Below, piece after piece: positions 43,521 to 52,055 of a stretch of DNA of 64,000 nt. Each line of letters opens with the position of its first letter. Within the stretch, counting starts at the first letter, position 1. The translations under genes and the position numbers were made by a program. Below the pieces are notes generated by a model, which was given only the letters and a program-made list of their open reading frames with translations, did not search any database and was not told the DNA's origin. The stretch is from JAAELZ01 sp965209105 (lineage in GTDB: Bacteria > Pseudomonadota > Gammaproteobacteria > Arenicellales > Poriferihabitantaceae). The DNA lies in NCBI GenBank assembly GCA_965209105.1, contig CBDBQB010000025.1, positions 1-64,000 on the forward strand, given 5' to 3'.

Positions 43521-44176
43521 TGAAAGCGGCTAAGTCCGATGCCAAAACACAATCTTTGACGGGTATTTTAGAATCCGTCTTGAGCGTGAGCGAATCACCG
43601 CTCACAATAGTGAGGCTGCGTAACTTGTTTCCTGAAGAAGGGCGTCCAACTGCGCAAGCGATTGAACAAGCCTTAGAAGCACTGGCAGAGGCTTACGGTG
43701 ATCGCGCACTTGAGTTGGTGAAGTCTGCGGGCGGATATCGATTTCAGACGCGCGCCCGGTATGCGCATTGGATCAATACTTTGTTTCAAGCACGTCCACC
43801 TAAATTATCCAGAGCAATGCTTGAAACCTTGTCGATCATTGCCTATCAGCAGCCGGTTACGCGCGGCGATATACAAGAGATTAGAGGCGTTGCGGTTAGC
43901 TCGGAGATTGTGCAACGTTTACTAGAGCGAGAATGGATTAAAAAGATCGGGGAACGCGATGCGCCCGGTCGGCCTTCCTTGTTTGGCACGACATCGACTT
44001 TCTTGGATTACTTTAACCTTGAGTCACTTAAAGACCTTCCCGAATTACATGAGCCAAGAGAGCTCGATGAAATAGCAAAAGATATGGGCAGTTTTGGGGG
44101 CGGGGAGCCCAGCTCCAAAGAGGATGATCATAGTGAATCTGTTCTCGACAATGCGGAACGAAACAATGAGCAGTAA
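43520..44176 (+). CDS. scpB: segregation and condensation protein B
   Basis: ScpB is the kleisin-associated winged-helix protein of the SMC-ScpAB complex. The 218 residues show two winged-helix units; the signature LSRAMLETLSIIAYQQPVTRGDIQEIRGV at about residues 95-125 and IGERDAPGRPSLFGTT are diagnostic. The C-terminal 40 residues are acidic and variable. The ATG at 43520 coincides with the last base of the scpA stop, and the 3' end overlaps rluB by 11 bp, so the three genes are tightly coupled. Confidence 0.95.
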   Translation: MKAAKSDAKTQSLTGILESVLSVSESPLTIVRLRNLFPEEGRPTAQAIEQALEALAEAYGDRALELVKSAGGYRFQTRARYAHWINTLFQARPPKLSRAMLETLSIIAYQQPVTRGDIQEIRGVAVSSEIVQRLLEREWIKKIGERDAPGRPSLFGTTSTFLDYFNLESLKDLPELHEPRELDEIAKDMGSFGGGEPSSKEDDHSESVLDNAERNNEQ

Positions 44177-45098
44177 AACCGGCAAGCCGCGCAAGAAAAG
44201 CGCTACTAAACGACGCAACAGCCCGATACGCCCTAAAGCCAAGGTGGCTAAACTTACGCAGGGCTCAGCAGACGACCTTGAGCACCGTTTTAAAGGGGCT
44301 GAAGATAACGCCGTTGCTGGAGAAGAATCAGGGCAGAATTCACCTGAAAACACCAAGCGACGAGGCATACGTCTGCAGAAATTATTGGCAGATAGAGGCT
44401 ATGGTTCGCGTAGAAAAATGGAAGGCTGGATAAAGGAAGGGCGGATAGAGATTAATGGGCGCACAGCACAACTGGGGCAACGCGCAGTACTTAAAGATAA
44501 GATAAAGGTCAATGGGCGTAGCTTGCGAGAAAAAGTCGCTCTATCTAAAACCAAGGTCTTGATGTATCACAAGCCCGAAGGGGAGATTTGTACAGTCGAT
44601 GATCCGCGACGCCGGCCAACCGTATTCCGAAATCTACCCAAAATTCGCGGTGCCCGTTGGGTGGCGATTGGGCGGCTCGATATTAATACTTCGGGTTTAC
44701 TGCTCTTTACCACCAATGGCGATCTGGCCAATCGATTGATGCACCCTTCATCGGGCATTGAACGAGAATACCGTTGTAGAGTATTTGGCAATATAGACAG
44801 GGAAATAATTCAACAACTTTTAACAGGGATTGAAATTGATCAACACCTTATGCAATTTGGGCGCGTTCATGTTGAAAATATAGACGGCGATCAACGTAAT
44901 AAATGGGTACACGTCACCTTATCGGAAGGCCGAAACCGCGAAGTTCGAAAGTTGTGGGATGCAGTGGGCTGCCAAGTCAGCCGACTGAGCCGTGTACGCT
45001 ATGGCTTTTTAACACTGCAACGAAATTTTCGCCAAGGCGAGTTTCGAGAACTGACGCCGAAGGAAACTAAACGATTGATCGAGACAGGCTCGGATTGA
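44166..45098 (+). CDS. rluB: 23S rRNA pseudouridine synthase RluB
   Basis: RluB converts U2605 of 23S rRNA to pseudouridine. An S4 RNA-binding domain covers about residues 68-115 (RLQKLLADRGYGSRRKMEGWI), then the catalytic domain with Asp172 in GRLDINTSGLLLFTTNGD and the final REVRKLWDAVGCQVSRLSRVRYG. The N-terminal 65 residues are basic and low-complexity. The frame is open to 44094, but ATG 44166 is chosen: it sits at the scpB stop with GGAA upstream and gives a typical basic N-terminus. RluB is the usual gene after scpB in gammaproteobacteria; RluE/F-type relatives are less likely. Confidence 0.92.
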   Translation: MSSKTGKPRKKSATKRRNSPIRPKAKVAKLTQGSADDLEHRFKGAEDNAVAGEESGQNSPENTKRRGIRLQKLLADRGYGSRRKMEGWIKEGRIEINGRTAQLGQRAVLKDKIKVNGRSLREKVALSKTKVLMYHKPEGEICTVDDPRRRPTVFRNLPKIRGARWVAIGRLDINTSGLLLFTTNGDLANRLMHPSSGIEREYRCRVFGNIDREIIQQLLTGIEIDQHLMQFGRVHVENIDGDQRNKWVHVTLSEGRNREVRKLWDAVGCQVSRLSRVRYGFLTLQRNFRQGEFRELTPKETKRLIETGSD

Positions 45099-45166
45099 TA
45101 CCGACACAAGGAACTCTTTTAGGGATAACGACTCTTAGATATGGCGCCCTTATTCAGAGATAAACC

Positions 45167-45751
45167 GTGTCACACAATTTTAAAGTTTCTAGACGTGCCT
45201 TCTTATCCGCGGCAGGTATTGCTGCACTCATGCCCGCTAGCTTAAACGCCGCGCCGAAAGGCTACGGCATTGTTGGCCAGCAAGCACCCGAGCTCGAGGT
45301 TGCGACTTGGATCGATGGAAAAGGGCAGCCCAGCAATTTTAGTTTAAGCGATCAGCATGGGAAATTCGTGATGCTCGAATGTTGGCAAGCTTGGTGCCCG
45401 GGTTGTCATCGTCATGGGTTTCCAGCATTGCAAAAAATCTTTCGAGCGTTTCAAGACCATGCTCATTTTGTGCCCGTGGGTATTCAGACAACGTTCGAAG
45501 GGTATTCAGTCAATACTCAAGATAAATTGATGCAAATGCAAACGCGCTATGCGCTACCCATCATGATGGGGCACGATGCAGGAGATGAGTCAAATAATCT
45601 GCACCCTAGCACCATGCGAAACTATCGAACCGGTGGAACGCCGTGGGCGATCCTTATTTCGCCAACAGGAGAAGTTTTATACAATGATTTTAGTATCGAC
45701 CCTGATGCGGCGATTAAATACTTGAACGAGCAATTGGCCAAGCTAAGCTAG
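45167..45751 (+). CDS. Tat-exported thioredoxin-like (TlpA/redoxin) protein
   Basis: A 194-residue periplasmic thiol-disulfide protein. The N-terminus is a twin-arginine signal (KVSRRAFLSAAGIAALMPA), cut after about residue 28. The thioredoxin fold has the active site CPGC (Cys77, Cys80) in CWQAWCPGCHRHGFP and the cis-proline loop TGGTPWAIL. The likely role is reduction or oxidation of exported proteins. The Tat signal implies folding before export, perhaps with a cofactor. The start is GTG 45167. It is 68 bp after rluB and is the last gene before the mobile-element nest. Confidence 0.85.
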   Translation: MSHNFKVSRRAFLSAAGIAALMPASLNAAPKGYGIVGQQAPELEVATWIDGKGQPSNFSLSDQHGKFVMLECWQAWCPGCHRHGFPALQKIFRAFQDHAHFVPVGIQTTFEGYSVNTQDKLMQMQTRYALPIMMGHDAGDESNNLHPSTMRNYRTGGTPWAILISPTGEVLYNDFSIDPDAAIKYLNEQLAKLS

Positions 45752-45996
45752 AAAGCAACAAGTTTTAACTCCTGGAGCATTTGGGGGTCTTATGTAAACC
45801 ATCTTGAATGAGAGTGCAAATTAAGATCAGTCGTTCTGATCCGTACTAGAACTTTCACAGTCCATTTGATCGTCTGAGGAAAGAGGAGTTTTATTACTCA
45901 CAGAGACCTCAGCATAACGTAAGCGCCGAGTAAACGGCATTCTATCGAGCTGAATTAGAAAAGTATATTGTCGCGTTTTTATATTAAAACGTAACA

Positions 45997-46308
45997 ATGG
46001 CAAGACGAAGCAAAGAACAGTGGCGAGAGTTGATTGCAAACCAGCAATCTAGTGGTTTGAGCGCAGTAGCTTATTGCAGACAGCATGGTATCAACCCAAA
46101 GTACTTTAGTACGCGTAAATCGCAGTTGCGAGATAACGCTGGAAATTTTGTGCGCGTTGCTCCAAACGTGAATCGCGTGGCATGCCCTGATGGTGGCCTC
46201 ACCAAGACCCAAGCAAAGCAGCCGCGCATACGGGTGATTGATATTGAATTAGGCGATGCGCTAGATGTTCGGGCGTTAAGCCTGATGTTAGATCAAGTTC
46301 TATCGTGA
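45997..46308 (+). CDS. tnpA: IS66 accessory protein TnpA
   Basis: The 103-residue first protein of IS66 elements, with an N-terminal helix-turn-helix-like region (RSKEQWRELIANQQSSGLSAVAYCRQHGINPKYF). TnpA is needed with TnpB and TnpC for transposition, but its exact job is not known. The ATG at 45997 lies 78 bp inside the left end, and the stop overlaps tnpB by 4 bp. Confidence 0.88.
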   Translation: MARRSKEQWRELIANQQSSGLSAVAYCRQHGINPKYFSTRKSQLRDNAGNFVRVAPNVNRVACPDGGLTKTQAKQPRIRVIDIELGDALDVRALSLMLDQVLS

Positions 46309-46652
46309 GATGGTTGACTGACCTGCCACCGGTGTATCTGCATCGTGCACCCGTTGATTTTCGCAAGGCGGTGAACGGCCTAAGCGTGATAGTGGAACAA
46401 GAGACAAGTTTAAGCCCTTACGCTGATGGGCTGTTTGTGTTTTGCAATAAAAGCAAAGACCGGTTGAAGATATTGTATTGGGATAAGACGGGTTTTGCCT
46501 TGTGGTATAAGCGTCTTGAAGCCGATAAATTCAGATGGCCGCAACGGGGAGATGATATAACCATCACCATCAGTGCACAGCAGCTAAATTGTCTGCTCAA
46601 TGGTCTATCGATAGAACCGCATAAAGCCTTGGTTTATAAGGCAGTAAATTAG
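46305..46652 (+). CDS. tnpB: IS66 accessory protein TnpB
   Basis: The 115-residue TnpB of IS66, recognised by VYLHRAPVDFRKAVNGLSVIV, LFVFCNKSKDRLKILYWDKTGFALWYKRLE and the C-terminal GLS. The start codon at 46305 overlaps tnpA (GTGA). TnpB is intact and 21 bp before tnpC. As with TnpA, its molecular function is not established beyond being required in tested elements. Confidence 0.92.
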   Translation: MRWLTDLPPVYLHRAPVDFRKAVNGLSVIVEQETSLSPYADGLFVFCNKSKDRLKILYWDKTGFALWYKRLEADKFRWPQRGDDITITISAQQLNCLLNGLSIEPHKALVYKAVN

Positions 46653-47369
46653 CCAATCTGTTAAAATACGGGCATGCAAAGTCATGCTGAATTAGAACAA
46701 GAAAACCATCAAATACGGCAGGTATTATTGGCGCAGGAAGCGGATTATGAGACCCAGTTAGAGGCCAAGGACAGTGCATTAAAGTCGAAAGACAGATACA
46801 TAGAACAACTTCAAGAAGCCTTGGTGTTGGCACGTAATGCCCGCTTTGCATCGAACAGCGAAGCACTGCGCACTTTGCAACTGACATTGTTCAACGAAGC
46901 CGAGCAAGCCCAATCTGACGTCGACGCAGAAACAAATGATATTAGTGCTGATGCTGAGACAGTTACTATCCCCGAGCATAAACGCAAGCGCGGAGGTCGT
47001 AAGCCCTTGCCCGAAGATTTACCCCGTATCGAGGTAATTCATGATCTAAGTGACGAAGAAAAGATCTGCCCGCATGACGGCCATGAGCTTAAGTTCATCA
47101 GTGACAAAGTATCGGAGCAATTAGATATTGTACCGATGAAGATTCAGGTAATTCGCCACATTCGCAAGCAGTATGGTTGCCCTTGCTGTCAGGCTAAAGG
47201 CGAGGGCTTAATCAAGACAGCATCCAAACCCAAACAAGCCATAGAGAAAAGCCAAGCTAGTGCGGGCTTGTTGGCGTATATTGAAGTGGACCCCATGATT
47301 AGGACAGGTCGAAGGCCAAAATAAGGAGTTATTTTCTGTTTTATAATTGTTCAAAACGAGGAACAGAAA

Positions 47370-47651
47370 ATGAGTAGAAAACGTAGAAATCATTCGCCAC
47401 AATTCAAAGCCAAAGTTGCTCTAGCAGCAATCAAAGGAGATGAAACATTGAGCAATCTTGCTAGCCGTTATGACATCAGTGCGAACTTGATCGTCAAGTG
47501 GAAGAAGCAATTGCTTGATAGCTCATCTGAAGTCTTTGCTTCAGGCACAGGCTTGGCTCCAGATCGAGAATCAGAGATTAAATCCTTGCAGGCAAAGATC
47601 GGTGAGATCACCATGGAAAACGATTTTTTGTCCAAAGCGCTCGGTCGATAA
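47370..47651 (+). CDS. IS3-family transposase OrfA
   Basis: The 93-residue OrfA has a helix-turn-helix of the transposase-8 type (HSPQFKAKVALAAIKGDETLSNLASRYDIS) and a C-terminal leucine-zipper-like helix ending DFLSKALGR. It binds the element ends. OrfB lies in the -1 frame, which is continuous through the end of orfA (ARSINRPERKAMI), so a fused OrfAB transposase is probably made by ribosomal frameshifting, perhaps at the T6G run near 47625. Confidence 0.92.
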   Translation: MSRKRRNHSPQFKAKVALAAIKGDETLSNLASRYDISANLIVKWKKQLLDSSSEVFASGTGLAPDRESEIKSLQAKIGEITMENDFLSKALGR

Positions 47652-47671
47652 ACAGGCCCGAGCGCAAAGCA

Positions 47672-48496
47672 ATGATTAATAAAAGCAATAAATTATCGTT
47701 AGTTCGCCAGTGTAAGCTGTTGGATATTCATCGGTCTAGTGTCTATTACAAGCCCACACTAGATACTGACGATGACCTGGAACTCATGCATCTGATAGAC
47801 CGCATTCATCTCAATCGGCCCTTTCTCGGCAGCAGACGTATTCGGGATGTCTTGCAAGATGTAGGCCACCGAGTTGACCGTAAGCATGTGCAGCGTTTAA
47901 TGCGTAAGATGGGCATTAAAGCCATCTATCCTAAGCCTAACACCAGCAAGAAGAAGGCTGGGCACAAGATTTATCCTTACCTGTTACGAGGGTTAACTAT
48001 TAATCGTCCTAACCAAGCTTGGGCTACCGACATCACGTATATTCCGATGCCTAAGGGCTTTGCTTATCTTACCGTTGTGATGGACTGGTATTCACGCAAA
48101 ATACTGTCGTGGCGGCTTAGCAACAGCATGGATAGTGCATTCTGCGTAGACGCTCTGGAAGAGGCTCTGCATTACCACGGCAAGCCTGAAATCTTTAACA
48201 GCGACCAAGGTGCGCAATTTACCAGCGAGGCGTTTACGGGTGTTCTCAAAGCGAATAACATTCGTATCAGCATGGATGGTAAAGGCGCTTGGCGTGACAA
48301 TGTGTTTGTTGAACGCTTATGGCGCAGTGTTAAATATGAAGAAGTTTATCTACAAGCCTACCAATCGATGAAAGAGGCAAAAGACGGTATTGGCGCCTGG
48401 ATAAACTATTACAACCAAGAACGTAAACATCAAACCTTGGGCATGGTGCCTGACATGATGTATGATCCATATCGCAGCCTGAAATTGGCTGCATAA
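47672..48496 (+). CDS. IS3-family transposase OrfB (DDE integrase domain)
   Basis: The 274-residue catalytic part of an IS3 transposase. An HTH_21-like part comes first (RPFLGSRRIRDVLQDVGHRVDRKHVQRLMRKMGI), then the rve integrase core with the DDE residues in WATDITYIP, NSDQGAQFTS and the Glu of DNVFVERLWRSVKYEE. The end (YNQERKHQTLGMVPDMMY) is standard. It is uninterrupted. The ATG at 47672 may serve only as an internal start, since the fusion with OrfA is the usual active form. Confidence 0.94.
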   Translation: MINKSNKLSLVRQCKLLDIHRSSVYYKPTLDTDDDLELMHLIDRIHLNRPFLGSRRIRDVLQDVGHRVDRKHVQRLMRKMGIKAIYPKPNTSKKKAGHKIYPYLLRGLTINRPNQAWATDITYIPMPKGFAYLTVVMDWYSRKILSWRLSNSMDSAFCVDALEEALHYHGKPEIFNSDQGAQFTSEAFTGVLKANNIRISMDGKGAWRDNVFVERLWRSVKYEEVYLQAYQSMKEAKDGIGAWINYYNQERKHQTLGMVPDMMYDPYRSLKLAA

Positions 48497-49693
48497 TCAG
48501 GTGAAAATAACTCCTAAGCTACCTGTCCTAAAAAGCGGGTCCACTTCTTATCGCCACGGCCAAGTACGCTGATAGCTTGCCGCTGTATCGGCAAAGTGTG
48601 ATTCTAAGTCGCTTTGGTATTGAGATAGATAGGACCAGTCTAGCCAACTGGATGATTAAATGTGGGCAGTTAGTACAACCATTGATTAATCGCCTAGAAG
48701 AGACGCTGTTAGAACAACCTTATCTGCATATGGATGAGACGCCCATTCAAGTATTGAATGAGTCAGGCAAGAGCGCACAAAGTAAATCTTATATGTGGGT
48801 GCGCAGTGCGGGGCCGCCGGGTGGCAAAGCTATCTTGTTTGATTACGACCCAAGTCGCAGCAGTGAAGTACCGAAACGCTTATTAGCGGATTATCATAGC
48901 AGCATGATGGTGGATGGCTATGCGGGTTATGATGCGGTATGTGCTGAACAAGGTATTACCCGCCTTGGTTGCTGGGCGCATGCGCGGCGTAAGTTTGTGG
49001 AGGCGAGCAAGGCCGGCGGTAAAAACAAGAAAAGCCCCAAGGCAGATTATGCAATCAAGTTGATTGCTAAGCTGTATGCGATAGAAAAGCAGATCAAAGG
49101 TGAGCCAATTGATGTGCGCTATCAGCGCAGACAGCAAGACTCAAAAGAGATCATTAGCAAGCTGCGAAAATGGCTAAACGAAACGCGGCCACAAGTTGCG
49201 CCAAAGCTGGCACTGGGCAAAGCGCTATATTATCTTGATCATCAGTGGGCAAGACTAGTTAGCTATCTTGATGATGGCAGTTATCCGATAGATAACAACG
49301 CGGTTGAGAATGCCATCAGACCGTTCGCTATTGGACGAAAAAACTGGTTGTTCTCAAGCAGCGTACAAGGTGCCAAGGCCAGCGCTAACCTTTATAGTTT
49401 AATTGAAACGGCAAAGGCCAATGGCTTGGAACCCTACGCTTATTTAAAGCAGGTATTCACTGCGCTGCCAAACGTCACGACTTATGATGATGTTGATCGG
49501 CTCTTGCCTGGCAATGTCAATGACGGCGTTGTTTAGGCGCTTACAGCATAACTAAAGTGCATAGGAAAACGAGATAATATTTTCAAGGTTTTTGACAAAA
49601 TGGAGTGTAATAGCGAGCTATTGCGCGATATTTTGGCGAAAAGATTGGGAATTATTAGGCATTTTATCTTGTGCTGTCGTTATGCTGAGGTCT

Positions 49694-50001
49694 CTCACAG
49701 GTAGTTACATTCCTGAGACGTTGTTTTTTAAGAGAAACACCCCATTTTCTAGAGGGGTAACTCGGGTAACTCGGGTAACTCGGGTAACTCGGGTTTCTCT
49801 GGGATGATCGACTGTTGAAACAGTACCTTAGGATATTGATCCTTTTGGATGCAATTACACCCCCAGCTTGGTGTTGGCAAACGAAAATTTGTGCGATACG
49901 AAATGAGCAAATTCATATTAATACCCCGCATTGCATAGCGAGTTAGTTTGCAGCGGGAAATTATATTTAGATAGCGAAAAGTTATCAGGAGCATTATAAG
50001 C
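49694..50001. other. intergenic region between the mobile nest and the aminotransferase
   Basis: 308 bp without a gene. It holds the right CTCACAG target copy (49694-49700), a set of short tandem repeats, described separately, and the leader of the aminotransferase gene with AGGAG at 49987-49991. Confidence 0.6.
49756..49791. repeat. four 9-bp tandem repeats inside a hairpin
   Basis: GGTAACTCG is repeated exactly four times (49756-49791). The block is bracketed by AGAGAAAC (49731-49738) and GTTTCTCT (49793-49800), a perfect 8-bp inverted pair, with an extra CCCC/AGAGGGG pairing on the left. Slippage could change the copy number. Confidence 0.85.
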
Positions 50002-51240
50002 ATGAATAAATTTCACTTATTTACACCAGGCCCCGTCAATGTCGCAGAGAACCTGCGAGCGGCCATTAGTCGTGAAGATATTTGTCACCGAGAAGTTGAC
50101 TTCGATCTCCTGCTCAGTCGAGTAGAAACCAAGTTGCTTACCTTGTTTGCCATTCGAAAACCAGAAGCTTATCGAGCTGTGGTGGTGACGGGGTCTGGAA
50201 CAGCGGCCAATGAATCGATGTTGTCGTCGGTGGTTGGTAATCAACAGATACTTGTTCTCTCAAATGGGGAGTTTGGTGACCGACTGCATGAGATATCAAA
50301 GATTTACAATAGCCGTACCCATTTACTAAAATTTAAATGGGGCAAATCGATGAATTTGAAGAAGATAGAAGCCTATATTAACGAACACGACATCGATGTA
50401 GTCTGTATGGTGCACCATGAAACCAGCTCTGGGATGCTCAACCCTATTGAGCAAGTAGGCGCTTTGTCAAAAGCTAACGGTTCACTGTTCATTGTTGATT
50501 GCGTGAGCAGTGCAGGTGCAGAAATAATTGACATGGAAAAGTGTCATATTGGTTTTTTTAGCAGCTCCAGTTCTAAAGCAATTGGTTCTTATGCAGGTCT
50601 GTCATTCATAGTCGGCCGAGTAGATGAATTTGAGAAACTAAAAGACCAGCCAATAAAAACTCGCTACCTGAACCTATACACTTCTTATTTGTTTCTCAAA
50701 AGATACTCTCAAACTCCGAATACACCCGCAGTTCATTTGCTATTCGCGCTCGATCAAGCACTCGCTAACATCCTCGATGAAGGTGTCGCTAAGCGTTACG
50801 CGGCAATTAGTCGCAGAGCCAACCTACTCAGACGTGGTATGCAAGAGCTCGGACTTAACTTTCTCATCAAAGAAGAAGATATGTGCTCGGTATTAACCAC
50901 GGTAAAGCTACCTAAGCACATCAGCGGTGACGAACTGCGTCAAAAACTGAGGGATAAAGCCATTATTATTTACGGGGCTAAAGGCTGCTTTAAAGATAAG
51001 TACTTTCAAGTAGGCAATATTGGTTCACTGTCAAACTCAGACATCAATTATTTTCTGACTTCGCTGGGTCAAGTGTTATTAAGCTTTGATGGCACTAAGC
51101 TTGCACAAGTTAAGCATGGGAGAGACAAGCGGTCATTGCCTCATTTAATAGCGCCGACAGCCTTGCCCTTAAGTCTGATCATAGAACCTATCTCCCCTGA
51201 TGTGGTGCTTGACACCCAGTCCCACTCATATGGTCAGTGA
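50002..51240 (+). CDS. PhnW-like class V aminotransferase
   Basis: A 412-residue PLP enzyme of the class V/alanine-glyoxylate group, closest in motif to 2-aminoethylphosphonate-pyruvate transaminases. Evidence is the opening FTPGPVNVAENLRAAI, the REDICHREVDFDLLL stretch, the PLP-phosphate loop VTGSGTAANESM (62-73), VHHETSSGMLNPIEQVG, Asp166 in IVDCVSSAGAE, and the PLP lysine Lys192 in SSSSSKAIGSYAGL. The last 45 residues extend beyond the usual family end. It starts a three-gene set with a CDP-alcohol phosphatidyltransferase and a nucleotidyltransferase. In phosphonolipid pathways such an enzyme makes aminoethylphosphonate; here PEP mutase and phosphonopyruvate decarboxylase genes are not in view, so the substrate is uncertain. 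Confidence 0.82.
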   Translation: MNKFHLFTPGPVNVAENLRAAISREDICHREVDFDLLLSRVETKLLTLFAIRKPEAYRAVVVTGSGTAANESMLSSVVGNQQILVLSNGEFGDRLHEISKIYNSRTHLLKFKWGKSMNLKKIEAYINEHDIDVVCMVHHETSSGMLNPIEQVGALSKANGSLFIVDCVSSAGAEIIDMEKCHIGFFSSSSSKAIGSYAGLSFIVGRVDEFEKLKDQPIKTRYLNLYTSYLFLKRYSQTPNTPAVHLLFALDQALANILDEGVAKRYAAISRRANLLRRGMQELGLNFLIKEEDMCSVLTTVKLPKHISGDELRQKLRDKAIIIYGAKGCFKDKYFQVGNIGSLSNSDINYFLTSLGQVLLSFDGTKLAQVKHGRDKRSLPHLIAPTALPLSLIIEPISPDVVLDTQSHSYGQ

Positions 51241-51243
51241 CGA

Positions 51244-52020
51244 ATGAACAAAAAACTGAACCGGCTTTGGGAGACTAAAACAAAAGATGATGAATGGTGG
51301 TCATCTTTTGTGACCGCACCAATAGCTATTGGCCTTAACTATTTTGTAGTGGACTGGCAATGGTTAAACCCGAATCGTCTAACTTTACTATCATTGCTCA
51401 CGGCAATTCTATCTGCCATATTCATTGTGCTTGGAGGTGCGAGTAATTTTATTGCTGCAGCAGTCTTGATTCACTTGTCCCATGTATTCGATTGCATGGA
51501 CGGTCAAATGGCCCGCTACCGACTAAGCAATTCAGCGGCAGGTTGCTATTTTGATAAGCTGAGTGATCAAATACAGGTAACTCTCTGGTTTGGTTCCATT
51601 GCTTATGCGGCGTATGCCCAATCCCTCAGTGTGGTGCCGGTTTTTTTGGCCTTTATTGGCGTGGCGTTTTATTCATTGCGTGGCTACGCCAAATATGTTG
51701 ACTTTCATACTGAGATGGGTCGAGATAATCAGCACCTTGAAAAGCTTGCTAAAATGAAACTTGGGGTCGATGATAATGCTTCAGCGGGGCTGGGATTCAG
51801 CCTGCGAAAAAACGCTTGGTGGTTACTTAAAGAACAACGAAAGATATTGGATTTTAAGGAGGGGGTATTCATATTTATGTTGTCAGCGGCGTTACTCTTT
51901 AACGTCTTGACACCAATGCTGTGGGTATTCGCCGGCAGCCAGCTTATTTACGGTCTCGCACGGCCCATTCAACGCGGTCGTAAAATTGATAAGAATCTAT
52001 TAATTGAAATTAGTAAATAG
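51244..52020 (+). CDS. CDP-alcohol phosphatidyltransferase family membrane enzyme
   Basis: A 258-residue membrane protein with the complete CDP-alcohol phosphatidyltransferase motif, DG..AR........G...D...D, at residues 83-108 (DCMDGQMARYRLSN, then GCYFDKLSD). Helices are seen at about 47-65, 68-82, 113-135, 180-200 and 210-235. The family moves a phospho-alcohol from CDP to an acceptor alcohol in the inner membrane. It begins 3 bp after the aminotransferase stop and is followed by a nucleotidyltransferase that could make the CDP-activated substrate. The pair suggests attachment of an aminated phosphonate or phosphate headgroup to a lipid or glycan. Confidence 0.85.
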   Translation: MNKKLNRLWETKTKDDEWWSSFVTAPIAIGLNYFVVDWQWLNPNRLTLLSLLTAILSAIFIVLGGASNFIAAAVLIHLSHVFDCMDGQMARYRLSNSAAGCYFDKLSDQIQVTLWFGSIAYAAYAQSLSVVPVFLAFIGVAFYSLRGYAKYVDFHTEMGRDNQHLEKLAKMKLGVDDNASAGLGFSLRKNAWWLLKEQRKILDFKEGVFIFMLSAALLFNVLTPMLWVFAGSQLIYGLARPIQRGRKIDKNLLIEISK

Positions 52021-52055
52021 AGTTACGAACAAATGAAGTTAAAAAAGAAAATTCA

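Larger units (their letters stand above)
47282..48548 (+). mobile_element. IS3-family insertion sequence, 1267 bp
   Basis: Imperfect terminal inverted repeats: the left end TGAAGTGGACCC with a matching AGGACAGGT further in, and the right end as its inverted copy (ACCTGTCCT ... GGGTCCACTTCT). The 3-bp direct repeat TAT (47279-47281 and 48549-48551) is the expected IS3 duplication. Two overlapping-frame genes, orfA and orfB, are intact, so the element could still be active. Confidence 0.9.
46674..49536 (+). pseudogene. tnpC: IS66 transposase TnpC, interrupted by IS3
   Basis: The N-terminal part (46674-47281) encodes the coiled-coil start and the zinc-finger-like region (CPHDGHELKF, CPCCQAKGEG). 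The C-terminal part (48552-49536) encodes the DDE catalytic region (HMDETPIQVL, MMVDGYAGYDAVC, WAHARRKFVEASK, DNNAVENAIRPFAIGRKNWLFS). Removing the IS3 element plus one 3-bp target copy restores GLLAYIATAKYADSLPLYRQ in frame and a protein of 530 residues, the normal TnpC size. There are no other lesions, so the insertion may be recent. Confidence 0.93.
45919..49544 (+). mobile_element. IS66-family insertion sequence, interrupted by IS3
   Basis: The element starts with GTAAGCGCC and ends with its inverted copy GGCGCTTAC. It is flanked by an 8-bp direct repeat AGCATAAC (45911-45918 and 49545-49552), the duplication length expected for IS66. Without the IS3 insertion it is about 2.36 kb, a typical size. 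It carries tnpA, tnpB and a split tnpC, so it cannot move by itself. Confidence 0.93.
45904..49693. repeat. MITE-like element A, copy 2, split by IS66
   Basis: The left 15 bp (45904-45918, AGACCTCAGCATAAC) and the right 149 bp (49545-49693, ending in the inverted copy) rejoin to a 156-bp element nearly identical to the one at 25786-25941. A 7-bp direct repeat CTCACAG lies flush on both outer sides (45897-45903 and 49694-49700), the target duplication of the original insertion. The interior is occupied by an IS66 element. Confidence 0.92.

Noticed and set aside
45904..45918. Treating AGACCTCAGCATAAC as the end of the IS66 element
   Set aside because: The 8-bp duplication AGCATAAC and the GTAAGCGCC ends show that this sequence belongs to the MITE into which IS66 inserted.
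48577..49536. Separate transposase gene starting at 48577
   Set aside because: It is the C-terminal part of the interrupted tnpC; the frame joins exactly to the N-terminal part when IS3 is removed.
49756..49791. CRISPR-like array
   Set aside because: The units are 9 bp and directly adjacent with no spacers, and no cas genes are present.
49749..50003. Minus-strand frame with PELPELPELP
   Set aside because: It reads the 9-bp tandem repeats in reverse and has no ribosome-binding site or other protein-like features.
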